DNA from: Undaria pinnatifida
Lineage: Eukaryota > Sar > Phaeophyceae > Laminariales > Alariaceae
Length of the DNA: 64,000 bases
Reading direction: 5' to 3'
NCBI GenBank assembly: GCA_012845835.1
Contig: JABAKD010000106.1
Coordinates: 141,141-205,140 of the forward strand
Positions 10,721-23,438 of this stretch are shown piece by piece. Each line of letters opens with the position of its first letter. Positions within the stretch are counted from its first letter, which is position 1. The notes under the pieces are model-generated. The model did no database searches and was not told the origin of the DNA. It saw nothing but the letters and a program-made list of their open reading frames with translations. Made by a program: the position numbers and the translations under genes.

Positions 10721-11280
10721 GGTTAGCATTGGGTTCCCTCCTACCTCCAGAGCTTGAGGCTGAATTGCCCCTGAATGTGGTGGTGCCGTCGATCATGACG
10801 GACGATTCATACGCAACAATGGCACCTGTTTAAAGTGGCGGAAATGGGAGGGCATTACTCAGTCTCTCGTTCACATCCCAAAATATTCTGGATCGTTCTC
10901 GTTCGTTTGGACCCAGAGGCATTTGTTGGCAGAGAGAGGCAGTCCTTGGGGGAAACTATCGCTACAAGAACATTTTAATTATCCTTTGATTCATGAAACT
11001 TCTCGAGAAGGAACGCGAGGCAATATACATTGCCATATGCGGGCTTGTAATTGTCACTATTCACCACGGCGTACACTTGAACACATGCTCAAGACATGCA
11101 GGCAAACCCTCTGCCGACGACTAATCAAACGGCGTGTAAGTGAAACCAGCTACCGAACGCTGTGTGCTGTCCCTCCGCGAATATCATCTAGAATCCGGTG
11201 ACAAAGGGGTTCGATCTGCCAACACCAGGACGCCAGAAATATCTGGTAGATACATCGATGGGGTAGTCATCCGCAAACAA
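10721..11280. other. No supported gene apart from telomere-like tract
   Basis: GTAGGGTTAGGGTTAG lies at 10722-10737. A plus frame at 10923-11201 contains a Cys/His-rich stretch (CHMRACNCHY, then HMLKTC) that loosely recalls the C-terminal Cys/His motif of non-LTR retrotransposons. Without RT motifs the resemblance is not enough for a call. Confidence 0.3.
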
Positions 11281-11286
11281 TCCCAC

Positions 11287-11367
11287 CTCCAGCGCGTGAC
11301 TCGAAGTTGCTGGTGAAGGACGTGTTACCATCGATGATAAGCACAGATGCGCTGGAGAAAATAGCAC
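11287..11367 (-). CDS. Isolated 81-nt beta-helix repeat exon
   Basis: On the minus strand an acceptor (pyrimidine-rich tract ending TGCCTGCAG) precedes exactly 81 nt, followed by the donor GTGGGA. Read in phase 1 it encodes GAIFSSASVLIIDGNTSF and continues to a terminal GG. It matches in length, phase and pattern the second exon of the beta-helix gene at 29348-29428 (GAIYSKNSTVNIDGTSIL). Such repeats form right-handed parallel beta-helices in secreted proteins. No other exon of this gene is recognised nearby, so it is either a fragment or the rest is too diverged for reading by eye. Confidence 0.5.
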
Positions 11368-11746
11368 CTGCAGGCAGGCAAACAGCGTATCGAGAGGAAG
11401 CTTTGAGAAGGAAGGTATCGAAATGGCACTCCCCGATCGTCGATTAGTCTCTCGAACCGAGGTAGGGAGTAACGCCAAGAGTTTGCATAATCTGCAACGT
11501 TTAATTCCACCGACGAGACGACAAAGAGATAGTCAGGCCTTTAGAGCAAGCAACATTATTTCAACGATATAGAACACATACTTGTACAATGGGTTCAAAG
11601 GTGTGCATATATATATAGTAAAGTAAACCCTTTGCATCTCCATAGTCCCGCCAGGAGTTACATCGTACAGCCGCACATATTGTTGCCCGTACAACAGTAC
11701 ATCCCCGAATACTATCAAGACGTATATATGAGCATCGAGTTCAAAC

Positions 11747-12179
11747 TGTTGAGAGTATAAATCTTGGATTCAAAAATAAGTTAATGCGCAGTCTATTCGA
11801 GCAGTCTATTCGCACGAATAAGATATGCAGTTGAATCTTACGGTGAATCTTACGTTGAATCTTCGGTGGAACGTGAATGTAAAGGAATATTCGAGTATGT
11901 TAAGGTTGTCCCGTTGTCCCGGTGTTCTACCGGACTACGGCCATTGTTCCGTGATGATCAAGTGGTGATGCAACTCGCCATGATCATTCTCCCTATTCCC
12001 CCTTCTCTCTTTTTTCCCCTCCCTCTTCCTCTCTTTTTGGCCTCAAGCGCCCTTCCCACACGATCCCCTTTTCTTTCCTGAAACAAGTGATCTTAACGGA
12101 CACTTCGGTGCCACTTCTGCATCTCTTCGCATAGAAGACAAAGCCTCCATACAACCAGTGTGTCCACAGGCTATTCACA
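11747..12179 (+). repeat. Left LTR of the copia element
   Basis: 433 bp, TG...CA ends. It is clearly the same sequence as 15063-15487, with scattered substitutions and a few indels (for example a longer GAATCTTACGGTGAATC duplication near 11830). A 5-bp target duplication lies just outside. Confidence 0.9.
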
Positions 12180-12190
12180 GGTTATAAGCC
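12180..12190 (+). promoter_or_regulatory. Putative primer-binding site, initiator tRNA-Met half type
   Basis: GGTTATAAGCC directly follows the left LTR. It matches, with one difference, the complement of the anticodon stem-loop of initiator tRNA-Met, the site used by Drosophila copia and yeast Ty5, which prime with a half-tRNA. Assignment is by resemblance; the tRNA of this organism is not in the window. Confidence 0.5.
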
Positions 12191-12322
12191 TTCGACCTTC
12201 GATATAAACATCGATCGGCACCAAGCGACATCTCATTAAAGATTGACGTATATTACCGGTACGTTAGAGAGGAAACCTTCAATACGCCGGCTACAGCATC
12301 AGCATCAGCGATCAGAATCACC

Positions 12323-13969
12323 ATGGAAGAGTCCACAAAAGCAGGTGATGCGGTAGACAAGCTCGTTAGAGCTCTCAACGGCAAACGTAATGGGCTCATG
12401 TTCGACATGGAAACGCACGGCTCAGTCCGTCATAAGTATGCGTCATGCCGGGATTTCTGATATCCTGGAAGGACGCCCTTGCCCCGAGCCCAAACAAACT
12501 AATTAGTCCTCGTCCATCTTCTATAAGACGTAGGCCTTCACGAGCTGTAACTCGCAGCATGGCCGCTGACGAAACGGACACGCAGTCCGGGGAAACACCC
12601 CCGGCTGAAACAGCAGAGAGGGTTCAGCCGGACGCAACGAGTACTCCCGTGGACACGGCGAATCTTCTACCATCATCTTCAAAACATTCTACACTCCCAG
12701 CGGCAACATCAGTTGTATAGGCCACGGACGACAACATCTCGAATTTGGAACACAACAAGCACTGGCGCTGCGACAACGGTCATCTGTTCGACTTCTTGTT
12801 TCTGAGCACATCGGGAGCTGCGGCCAGCTTTCTTGCACAATTCAAGCCGAAACGGGGTGAACTTGCGAATGGGAAGGTTGCTTGGGATGGTATCGTTAGA
12901 AAATATAAAAATGGGAGAGGTATTCAAACAACAACTAACTCATACGGTCATGACGGATGGGCAAGACCCAGACGTATTTGGCATTGAAGTATACTACTTA
13001 CGGGGTGAATTGGTGGACATTGGAGAGGTATTCAACCATAGCAGCATTTTGGACATAGTGCTGGAAGGACTCAAGGATGAATAACTGAAATTAAAATAAA
13101 GCGCCGAAGCAGATGATGACTTCACGCTCGACCGAGCTGTGATAACAGCACGTAATGTGAATGCCAATAGAGCTATGCGAAACGGACTCTCGCGAAAAGC
13201 AAAGGGGCGTTAGTCTGCTATGGTAGTCACGTCAACACCCTCAGCAGTAGTGATATTTTCTCACTGCAAAAAGCCAGGCCATCGATTCCAAAATTGCTTT
13301 AAACGCAATAGAACGATGTCGGGGAAAACATCTCCCCCAACACCTCGAAAAAAATCGTCGTGTAACCTTCATAGTATCGATCGCCACGATAATAGCGTCT
13401 GTCGGTCTCAAATGCGGGACGACAACATAACCCGTCGCCCTCATCCTGGTCAACAAAATGGTCCGCATAATAACCTCAGGGCTCACGCCAACACCACCAC
13501 AACTTCAACTTCAACAACGCAAATGGAAGCTTACGTGCCAGGGATACATGCTCCATTCATTACAGCGGCTGCGACTACAGCAGCTCCTTTTACGTCCATC
13601 GCGACTCCTCTCTGTCCAACCTCACCTCCAGTTGGTATACATTATTCTTCCATCGCCGCACCTCCTATCAACATCGCCGCGCAGCCCGTCAACCTCTGCA
13701 TGACTGCGGACAGCGGGGCTTCTAGCCACTTAATCGACAAGCAGCTTCTACCAGGCATCTTTTGGGGGGCACGCTACAACCACCTCAAAGACATCAAAGT
13801 TCCGGATCAAACACGCCTGGAACGGAAAGACATGGCAGCAAAGCTTGAATGGCATGGGCTCCTAGCCAGGAGTGAGTACGCAACTATAAAAATGTTTTAT
13901 AGCCGCTCAGGTCCTTATATAAGCGAGATGACTTGCTGTTTTATCGAAAACAGAGCTTACAGCTTTTAG
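12323..13969 (+). pseudogene. Copia gag and protease remnant
   Basis: An ATG at 12323 opens MEESTKAGDAVDKLVRALNG and stops after about 46 codons. Gag resumes at 12745-13084 in two frames, with the copia-type Gag (UBN2-like) ending LDIVLEGLKDE. After further stops, 13220-13969 holds a zinc knuckle written FSHCKKPGHRFQNC, in which the first Cys of CX2CX4HX4C is replaced by Phe. It also holds the protease motif ADSGASSHLID near 13700-13735. The frame ends at 13969 without integrase. Multiple stops and frameshifts make this a pseudogene. Confidence 0.75.
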
Positions 13970-15062
13970 TGCGAGCTGGGATCGGTGACTCGGTCGCTGG
14001 CCCTTTTGACTTTCTCCTCGCCAGTCGCATGTACAACGACGTAGGCGAACGGCTGTCAAGTATCTCGTACGTATTCCAACCCCAAAGGATGCGTAAATAT
14101 GGACGAGACTTGACCGTGTCCCTGTTCAGTGGGTAATTCTACCGCAGTTGTAATACTTCGCACAGGCACGGGCGTATTGTTATACCGGTACTATTTTTTT
14201 GCGAGACGTACTTGTAGGTACAGTTGAAATTGATGCTTAAGTAGAGAATATTACTTAATGCAGCAGTTCTTTTTTTTCAACTATAAGTTACAACTGCTCG
14301 CCAGTTACGTATGAGTAAAGGTGGAACTGTTTGTCGTACGAATTTGAGTCAACGATCGTACAGCAACAAGCTATGTTCTACCGAAAATGCGTACGAGTAT
14401 ATATTCCAGCATTAAGGAGTAAACGCTCACAAAGATTACCTATCTTATGCTCTTCAGCGTACGATTAGTATCAGACAGTTTATCGTTATATGGGTATCCT
14501 AGGATCATATTGAAGTGGCGTGGTTAACTTACAGCAATTACCTTTGTTTGTTTGTTTGTGTCTTCTTTTTTCGGGATATAGTTCGACGATGGACTATGAC
14601 TACACCCATTATAGTCTATTATAGTACTATCAGTACTCGTAACTCTATCTGTTTATTATTTTTCAACTACGGAAATGCCCAAGTACATAAAACTAAAACT
14701 GAAGAATGAGAGTGTTTCATTTTGTCGTGATGGACACTTGTCCACAATTCTCTTTTTTTGTTTAGTATGGTTTATCTATTTGGTACAATTTAGGAAGAAG
14801 CGTGTTTAAAACCCAGAAGACGTAATTTTACGACTATTTTTCTAGGGTATTTTTAGGTGGTAATTACACCAAGAGTAGTTTTTGTGCGTATATATCCTTG
14901 TAAGGTTTTACTTTTTTTAAATGTGTGAACAACATGGATACATCTATAATGCCGCGGTCATTACACCGGACTGAATATATGACCCATTTGTTTTTGATGA
15001 TTAATAACTAAATTTGTAAGTATGACGCTTCTCTAGCAATATGACTTTGCACTATGAGGGCG
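13970..15062. other. Interior of the copia element without recognisable coding
   Basis: AT-rich sequence with stops in all frames. No integrase HHCC/DDE or RT YVDD motif was seen. A weak purine stretch, ATGAGGGCG, lies just before the right LTR where a polypurine tract would be expected. Confidence 0.45.
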
Positions 15063-15487
15063 TGTTGAGAGTATGAATCTTGGATTCAAATATAAGTTAA
15101 TGCCCAGTCTATTCGAGCAGTTTATTTCCACGAATGAGATATGCAGTCGAATCTTACGTTGAATCTTCGGTGGAACGTAAATGTAAAGGAATATTCGAGT
15201 ATGTTAAGGTTGTGCCCGTTGTCCCGGTATTCTACCGGACTACGGCTGGCCATTGTTCCGTGATGATCAAATGGTGATGCAACCCGCCATGATCACTCTT
15301 CTTACCCCCCCTTCTCTCCTTTTTCTCCTTCCTCTTCTTCTTTCTTTGGCCTCAAGCGCCCTTTCCACACGATCCCCTTTTCTTTCTATCACAGGTGATC
15401 TTAACAGACACTTCGGTGCCACCTCTGCATCTCTTCGCGTAGAAGACAGATCTTCCACACAACCATGGTGTCCACAGGCTATTCACA
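15063..15487 (+). repeat. Right LTR of the copia element
   Basis: 425 bp, starting TGTTGAGAGTAT and ending CTATTCACA, followed by the CAAAC target duplicate at 15488-15492. Confidence 0.9.
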
Positions 15488-15899
15488 CAAACTACGTCTG
15501 GGTAGTTGGGTATCCATGTGAAAATATCATGAAAGCTAACAGAGTAGGCGAACACCTATCGTCACGCATAGGACACTAGAGTGGTACATCTTCAAGAACA
15601 AATCCGGGTACTCGTGGGTAAAACGTTTAGTTGTCAATGCTCGTCACGGATACATAGTACTCTTACACTCAGGGTCGTTTGCAGCTCGGATTCCGCCAAC
15701 TCGCGAGTACCGAGTACCCGGGTACTCCCTGTTTCATGCCTGGTAATCCCGGGGGTGGTTAGGTTTGTCCCTTAAACCACGTTTAATGTGCAGTGCATCG
15801 TGCAAGTTCTGCAGGGAACCATTTGTTCGGATTTATTTTAAAGCAGTTGATTTTTTGCAAATATGCCAACGACACGAAACAGCACGAGGAATGGCAGTA

Positions 15900-16290
15900 C
15901 GACAGCCGGGGCTGCTGAGGTTCCGCCGCATCGCTGCGCTCGAGTATCCTGCGAACCCCTTCACCAGGTGGATGGGGCACCGTGAATAGTTTCCTATTCT
16001 CAAAGAGCTGGCATCGCGCGTGCTATGCATTTCGGCTTCTTCAGCATCGGTAAAGCACCTTTTCTCCAACATAGGGCTGACCTTGACGAAGACGCGGTGG
16101 AGGCCCAAGATAACCAGAGTGGGTCAGCTTGCTACGGTGCGTAGCGCAGTCACCAGCGCTCTTCTAGACAACTATATTGTTTTCGTGGAGAAGTTGGTTA
16201 GGACGCCGATGTCGTTCGCCAGCCGTTGTTGTATGCGCCGTAGCTTCAAGCCGAGTTCTTCGAAGGTCGTACTTCGCACGCCTTGAACGG
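15900..16290 (+). pseudogene. hAT transposase C-terminal dimerisation region, decayed
   Basis: In one frame the sequence reads YPANPFTRWMGHRE, a stop at about 15987, then FPILKELASRVL, CISASSASVKHLFSNIGL and TLTKTRWRPKITRVGQL. This is the hallmark hAT dimerisation pattern (P-L-WW, then YPxLxxLARxxLxIPASSAxSERxFS, then R-L). The expected SER in the ERLFS box is altered to VKHLFS, and the stop confirms decay. No terminal inverted repeats or upstream transposase domains were recognised between the copia element and this fragment. Confidence 0.7.
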
Positions 16291-16299
16291 TAACTTGCA

Positions 16300-17175
16300 C
16301 TAGAGATTTTGAGGGGCAGGGCGGTGGTTTTCATTGCTGGCGTTGTTCAAAGCTTGCCGCCCCTACTTTTTGCGTGGATTTTTCTTGTTTCTTCTACCAA
16401 TCGTGTCATGTGCTCCCACCTTCAACCTAGCGTGAGGTTACAGTAGATACAAAGAAGTGTTTTCGAGTCGTTCTCACCGGATTTTCCTCCGCTTCATTTC
16501 TTATTGTCGAGGTGTACCTGTTGGTTTTGCCTTGGGTCTTGGCATATTTGACTTTTGGCCATGTTAATGTGTAGATGGCTTTCGGAACGCTCCCCCTGGC
16601 AGGAGCGTCCACCTTTTGGCTTTTTCTCTGGTAAATGTAAATCTTACGCTGTATTTTGGCATGCTTGAGTTTTGCATGATTTATGTCGATCGCTTTCGGA
16701 AATCCCCCGGCAGAAGGTTTCGCCCTCTTTATCTTTCTCTGGTACGCGCTGTATGTACTACTCTGTCATATTTGCATACTTGATTTTTTCCTGACATGTG
16801 TAGATCGATTTCCGAACGTTCCTCCCGATAGGAGGTTCCATCCACCCTTTTTGTTGTCCTCTGGCACGTAGAGCGCAAGTATCACACAGCTTGCGAAAAT
16901 GAGTATCGACGAAATCCAGGATGTCACAGCTGATATAATGCTGTTTCCCTTTTATTTGCTGTCTTTTGGGCATGCATGTTTTTTCTGATGCAGGTCCAAC
17001 ATATTTTGATTCAAGAACGTCCCGCCCGGTAGGAATTGCCACGTTTTCGTCACTTCCTTGGCATGTAGTACGCCCTAACCTAGCAATCTTATGGGTGTTC
17101 TTACATTTAGCCTGGTTTTTGTGCGGTAAATCGTTTTAGGGACGTTCTTCTCTGGTACATGTCATACGCGTACAT
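16300..17175. other. No supported gene; faint short repeats
   Basis: A motif of the type TTCGGAANNCNCCCCxGGCAGGAG / TTGGCATGTAG recurs loosely near 16570, 16690, 16810, 17020 and 17130, suggesting a very diverged tandem repeat of about 110-200 bp. A family P-like arm fragment lies at 16875-16935 (CACACAGCTTGCGAAAATGA). No coding signal was seen. Confidence 0.35.
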
Positions 17176-17179
17176 ATAA

Positions 17180-17645
17180 CACTGATGCGTTCTTTTCACG
17201 ACCGTCCGATTTATCCCCGTAAGGGATTTTAAGTTTCCGCACACAGACTGAGTAACCCCCCACCCCGCCCCCCGCTCCCCGCTCCTTTTCAAACTCCCCG
17301 GCCCCCCGCCTCGGCCCCCACGCCCATAATAACGCCGCCTTCCCCTCACCGGTTATACGACTTACAGGATACACTTGACAAACGGATGCATTCCTTCGAC
17401 AGCTGTCAGATTGTGTGCCCCTCAAAAACGGGTTATATAGTTTCCGCGCACAGATTGGTGAACATCACCCTGTTGACCCTGGTACAAGCTACGCTGTAGG
17501 TCCAAAGGAAGTGGCCGATCTGCATCTTTAATGAGGACACGCATCCAGTAGTACGCGCGATCGGAGTATCACACACAGCTGACAAATATGAGGTTCGACG
17601 AAATCTTCGATATCACAGCTGGGGTGTTATTGTTTTTAAAATACA
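17180..17645 (+). mobile_element. Family P palindromic repeat, one long arm
   Basis: Same order as the copy at 9407-9940: CCGTCCGATTTATCCCC, C-rich core, TACACTTGACAAACGGATGC, TTTCCGCGCACAGATTG, CCTGTTGACCCTGG and the terminal arm ending CACAGCTGGGGTGT. Divergence is greater than in the copies at 45-49 kb. Confidence 0.6.
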
Positions 17646-18496
17646 TTACGAGTACGCTGGGTTTTATGGTGGTACGGAAAGTGTAACATACAACATATCA
17701 AGACGCACTGTAGTTTATTTAGTTTTACCTTTCGTGACGAGACAACATAGCTAGTAGAGGCGGGAGCAGCCGTTTTAGTTAGTGTTGTATTTTGGGTGTT
17801 TTTCGCAGGGTTTCCCACCCTTGCGTAACATCTGCGCGCATAAGGGAGTCGTTTTACGTACGGTTGCCCCCCCACTGTTCTTGAACGAAATCGCCGGTTG
17901 TGAAACCAGCTCCCTCCATAAATATCTCCTGAAATAAGGTGCCCATTGCCACCCCAACGTCATGGTTCGATAGCCTTCGCGCAAACAAGAACATATGTGA
18001 AGACAGTTTTCTTATAGCATCCTTTGTGTGGAGCAGCCATATATGGCGGGGGCTATCGTAGAATCAGTCAAGAGTATTGCTCAAAGCCACGAATTGATAT
18101 CGTGCCAATGAGAACGAGGATTGCTTATTTCACTCGAATCACGTCTGACTTGCGCGGCCTGAGCAATGAAACGGAATGGTGCGCAAGGTCAACGACACGC
18201 TAAAAAATCGCTTGGTCTTAATATCTACTGTAGTTTAAATGGTTGGTCCACCTGCTTTGAACACACGAATACGTATGGTATTTGTGTATATACATTGCAA
18301 GGTTACCCTTCGGGATGTGGGTAACTCGAAATCCCGGGGGCGTCGCAAGGCGAAATGGGAGACAGACACCGGTAACACACGTATGCATATTTTTCCACCT
18401 ATAATATAATGGTGTCACGCGTACTCACATGGGTAAATCCCACTGCCCTTCTTAGAGGAAGCGCGTGGCATGAGCTAGTGCATTGCTCCAACGAAA

Positions 18497-18497
<1 letters not shown>
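17646..18497. other. No supported gene
   Basis: A minus-strand frame at 17636-17875 overlaps another at 17775-17984; neither carries a recognisable motif. No repeat match was found within the window. Confidence 0.3.

Positions 18498-18532
<35 letters not shown>
18498..18532 (+). repeat. (AGT)n microsatellite
   Basis: About 11 perfect AGT/GTA triplets. Overlapping open frames on both strands (poly-Val and poly-Leu) are artefacts of this array. Confidence 0.9.
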
Positions 18533-19026
18533 CGTTAGTGTTAGTGAGCGGGAAGAGTGTGATAGCGGTGGGTGCACGTTGTACTGATGCTGATGTATGA
18601 CGAATTGTTGGTGGTCAGGGTATGCTGTATACGGTACGTGGAATAGTGCTCGTTGCTGTAGTCTATAGTACGTCACATGTGTTTGCACTTGGTGGTAAGG
18701 GATGGGGTTGACCAGCCAATGTCAGTTGCTCTTGGATGTTGTACAATGATTAAGTCGTTGGCAGCAACATTTTCTGTATGTGTGGCATATGTACGTTTTA
18801 GGGTTTTCCATGAGTTGGAGATAGTGTTCGACGCTTTGGTACTGTGTTTGAGGGAAACCGAAACCTTGTTGTACTCCTCGTTTGTCCCGGTAGAAAGTAG
18901 AGCTAGATGATAGAGTTCCCGCCTGAACCTGCCACTACTTGATGCATGTGATGAAAAAGGTATGCGTATGCGATATGCGTGTGCGGTAATAGCAACAGAC
19001 CTAGAACCGATTCACCCAGCCAATTC

Positions 19027-19335
19027 GGTCGCCCCGGTGGCGTATAAGGTTATCTTCGAGCCTGTATAGGTACGGTTCGTGAGTTCGAGCCCCGCCGAGT
19101 GCATGCTGGTATAAGTTCGCTGACTTTTTCTTGTGTACAAATTGACGTCCGGAAAACGCGAGAGCGTGAGTTAGCAACACTCGATGAAAAATCGACGAGC
19201 AGTGGGATTGCTGAACCCTATGTGCGATAAAAACTGAAGGAAAGAACCAGGGGGGAAAAGGGACGACACCTGTGACCACGACTTGTCCAGAAGCTGGACA
19301 GTAGAAGTGTTACAAAAAAAAACAAAAACAAGTAG
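19027..19335 (+). mobile_element. Family S SINE-like element, copy 2
   Basis: Complete from GGTCGCCCCGGTGGCGTATA to an A-rich tail at about 19314-19332. A-box-like TGGCGTATAAGG and B-box-like GAGTTCGAGCCCC are well preserved, as is the body GACGACACCTGTGACCACGA. The long minus-strand frame across it is a shadow. Confidence 0.75.
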
Positions 19336-20089
19336 AATGGCGTCATAGGCACGTCGCGAACGCTGAAATAGAACTGTACCCGATTTTGGCAACAGCAGCA
19401 CCGTGTATATACCTGAGTTTGGCTATCGCTAATAAGGAGTTATATATCCGCCACAGAGCTCGGCCGAGATCCAGCCATGCTTCATAGTGTACCCATGGAA
19501 GGTTCGCTTGCCCCGTGGCCGAAAGTGCGAGAAGAAACACTCGGCCGCCGGAGAGCAGCGAGCCAACAAGAAAAGATGAAGATCATATTTTACATATATG
19601 GGTGCGTAAGTACATCTGTACACTTCGTGGCCTGTTTTGGCCTACGAAAACCATAATGGCAAGTGTCCCGTCGAATTCTGTACCCGCTGCATTATCAACC
19701 CTCTGTTGATTGAAATGTTAGGGACCAACCAACTTGAAGGAGGTCACGACTACCCTTGGACTCGTCTCTCGACGAGTACCCGGTTACGCGCCTAAAACAA
19801 TGCCAAAACGTCGCGAGTGCCCGAGGGGTTTCCCCAGACCTTTGTGCTCGTCGGCCGCGAGTACTCGGAAGGTTACAACTCGACAGGGCACAGACAATGT
19901 ACTCGATACTTAGATAACACAAAGATCGGGCGTGGCCGTCTATCGGCGACCCCATTTTATAATAGTTGCACATTAAGGATGTGCCTAAGAGAAAGGGAAT
20001 GTAAGACCGTACCAAGACGGGGACCGCCCGTAAGGACAGCTGCTCTATCGCTATAGCGGGAACACAGGGACGCATAAGAAAGCGCACGA

Positions 20090-20195
20090 TTACGAATGCA
20101 CTTGAGTTAAATCGACACACGACGCGTCTGAAAATACGTGGAAGTGTGGTGAACTTAACCTTTAGTTTCCCCCATGCGCCGGGGGACAAAATAGA
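20090..20195 (+). repeat. Half copy of foldback element (family M)
   Basis: TTAAATCGACACACGACGCG, AATACGTGGAAGTGTGGTGA and a degraded CCCCCATGCGCCGGGGG end match one arm of the full palindromic copy at 51641-51980. Confidence 0.6.
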
Positions 20196-20699
20196 GAAAA
20201 GGTCGAGGTGCTACATGTATTTGAAACATATAGACTATGTCATTGAAAAATGTGGGTTTTGTCGGGCGTGGTTTTAGGCACAGGCATATGCGAAGGTAGG
20301 TGTTGATGCGCTGCATAGAGGAATTGAAAAGACGAAACAAAAAGCAAATAAGATGGTTGTATATTTTGTATACTTGTAGTAGGGGGGACTGTGGAGTTGT
20401 GGATAGGCGAGAAGTAGACGGGAATAGAATGGAAAGAAAACTACTGTTGAAAAAAATAAACCGTGGATGAAACGTAATACAATGTAATAGAAGGTCAATT
20501 GGCAAGTTGGTAGCCAGACCTTAGCTGATTCCGGAGAAGGATTCGGGCGGCATGGCATGCGCCGCGAGCGCTGGAAGGTAGGATACGAATTCCGTTAAAA
20601 AATTAGGTGGAAAAGTCTTATCACAAATGCATGAAAAAAACACATCAATTAGAGCCGTCAGACCAAGTCCTTAGTCTACAACTGTGTACGCGCAAAATG

Positions 20700-22420
20700 C
20701 AAAACTCACGCTGGAAGTAAGACCATATCTGATTCGGTGATGGAAAGCTGGTGGAACTCTTGAGGCGTGCCAGCGTCGGCCGGTACGGAAGAGAAAAATA
20801 AGTTGCCGTTACTGCTGTTTGTATTGGAAACAAAATAACAGGGCCACCTCCAACAGGTACGAAAACACACCATCGATGAAAAGCTACGGGTACTCCTGAA
20901 GTATGCCAGCGCCGGCCGGTATAGCGAAGAAAAAACAAGTTGCTGCTGCTGTTTGTATTAAAAACACAATAACAGGGCATTCTCCAACAGGCACGAAACA
21001 CACCCACGAATAATTCCACACATTACCCACGGACTAAATCATCCGCCCGAACCAAACAGCAGTACAGCAGTGAATTAGTGTGGGGACTACCAGGTATCAA
21101 ACTAGTGTGGTACGCATAAAAAAACAAAATACCCGGTCCGTCTCCCACAGGCGCGAAAACACACCCACGAACTACACCACACGTTCTACTCACCCACGTG
21201 AAAACCCACCGACAAAGCCACTACAGCAGTACAGCAGTACAGCAGTACAACAGTACAGCAATGCAGCAGCATGTACGGCAGTATACCGGTACGCGAGGAG
21301 CCTTTGGTTAGTTGTGGAGGCTTGAGGACCCGAAGCCCGGTAAAGATCGAATTAAAAGTTGTGGGCCTTCTAATGGCGGTCACAAGATAGCGTAAGACCG
21401 CCCTGACTTCTTCGCCTTGTTGCGTTCTCTCCCAGGTGCCATTGATGATGGACGTGATACCCTCTGTTAGACCAATGCCATCCTTAGCCAGTTCTTAGGG
21501 TCTGCTAGTATGACATTTTTCTTTTCTTTTTTTTTTTCGTTTTTCTCTTCTTTTTTCTTTGCCTTGCTTCCTCTTGTCTTTTCTTTTCTTGCTTTTCTTG
21601 TCTTTCTCTTCTCTTTTCTTGCCTTCTTCGTTTTGTTTCGTTTTCTTCTCTTTTCTTTCCTTTCCTTTATCTTCTTTTTCTTTTCTTTGTTTCTTTTCGC
21701 CCATGGACCTACGCCTGTCGTGCGTATGCGTAGTGATATATACTACGTGTAATATATATACGTGGTAGTCTTCATTGGGTGGCAATCGGAATAGATAGTT
21801 GGTTTCTCCAGGCGTGAGTAATGAGACGTATGCACCGGCATGGACCTGGCACATCGTAGACTGACTCCCGATTTCACTTCTATAGTTTGTGGTGGAGGCA
21901 TGAATTGCGTCAGCTCTGATATATGCGTGTACCACCTTGGGTTATGTGTGTGTTTTCCCCTGGGGTATTCCTTAGCTCCAGAGTGACTGGAGCTTGTCCT
22001 GTGACCACGGACTTGATTATGCGAGTTAATGTGAGAATAACAACAACAAAAAAATACGGGAAAACAGCAGCACAGCAGTGAAATTAGTGTGGGAAGTTAT
22101 ATATTCAAATTAATGTAGTACGTACATAAAAACAAAACAGGGCTCTCTCCTACAGGAACAATCCATACCCACTATACTACACGTTCTACCCACCAACGTG
22201 CACCCCCACCACCTACCGATCAAGCCACTACAGCAGCACAGCAGTGCAGCAGTATGTACGGCGGTAACCGGTACGCGGGGAACATTTTGTTGGTGTCGGA
22301 GTCTTGCGATCAAGCCACTACAGCAGCACAGCAGTGCAGTGCAGTATGTACGGCGGTAACCGGTACGCGGGGAACATTTTGTTGGTGTCGGAGTCTTGAG
22401 GACCCGTAGCACGGTAAGAA
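20700..22420 (+). repeat. Block of diverged and tandem duplications
   Basis: A unit of about 150 bp containing AACAGGGCNACCTCCAACAG and ACGAAAACACACC repeats at about 20790, 20945 and 21130, and again at 22140. A segment made of CAGCAGTACAGCAGT-type triplets plus GTACGGCGGTAACCGGTACG occurs at 21225-21310 and as an 89-bp tandem pair at 22222-22311 and 22312-22400. The block is split by a family R element at about 21500-22050, and the two sides look like duplicates of one another. Confidence 0.55.
21500..22050 (-). mobile_element. Family R repeat with T/C-rich (A/G-rich on minus) tail
   Basis: Reverse orientation relative to 5515-5945. On the minus strand it runs from the CTCACATTAACTCGCATAAT head to a long purine tail (plus positions 21505-21690 are T/C-rich). 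The purine tail explains the Lys/Glu-rich frame on the minus strand and the Phe/Leu-rich frames on plus. Confidence 0.5.
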
Positions 22421-22895
22421 ACGTGGGGAGGTTCGTAGTTTTAGGACCCCCTCCATTTCGTGCAGTATGGCAGTACGCACCACCGCGTACACCAACACCA
22501 GGAGCTGGGTGGGATTTGCACTTTCTTACTTTTCTCCATGTTACAGGAGACACCGCGAGTCGTCCCCGGGAAAGTTGTTACACACCCCGTTCGCGGAGTT
22601 GGGATTCGACGGCCGTTGTCTCCCTGGGGACACCGAGGGCTGATGTGTGGGGCGGGCGGGGCACGTTAGTACGGTCGCTAAGGGCCGGGCGGCGAGCGGT
22701 ATAGCGGAGAGTTGTAAGTGCACTGTTTAATGCAGAGCTATCCCTTAGATATGTCAAGTATGTTCATTTAGGAAGAAAAGCATGGAGCTTCTGCTATTGT
22801 TTGGCCTCGACTGAACCGAAGCCAAGGAACGGGGACCGTTGTGTTCAGACACATGCCACAGCATTTTAGAGACGCACCAATGTTGTTCTGAGGCT

Positions 22896-23436
<541 letters not shown>

Positions 23437-23438
23437 CT

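Larger units (their letters stand above)
11747..15487 (+). mobile_element. Ty1/copia LTR retrotransposon, deleted for most of pol
   Basis: Two LTRs starting TGTTGAGAGTAT and ending CTATTCACA bound a 2.9-kb interior. The flanks carry a 5-bp target duplication CAAAC (11742-11746 and 15488-15492), showing it inserted as one unit. A primer-binding site follows the left LTR. The interior keeps decayed gag and the aspartic protease motif of Copia-type Pol, but no integrase or reverse transcriptase was found between 13970 and 15062. It is therefore non-autonomous, with internal deletion and point decay. Confidence 0.85.

Noticed and set aside
11188-11478. LFADD motif on the minus strand, resembling the RT active site
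   Set aside because: Another frame of the same strand gives a beta-helix exon with consistent splice sites; no other RT motif is nearby.
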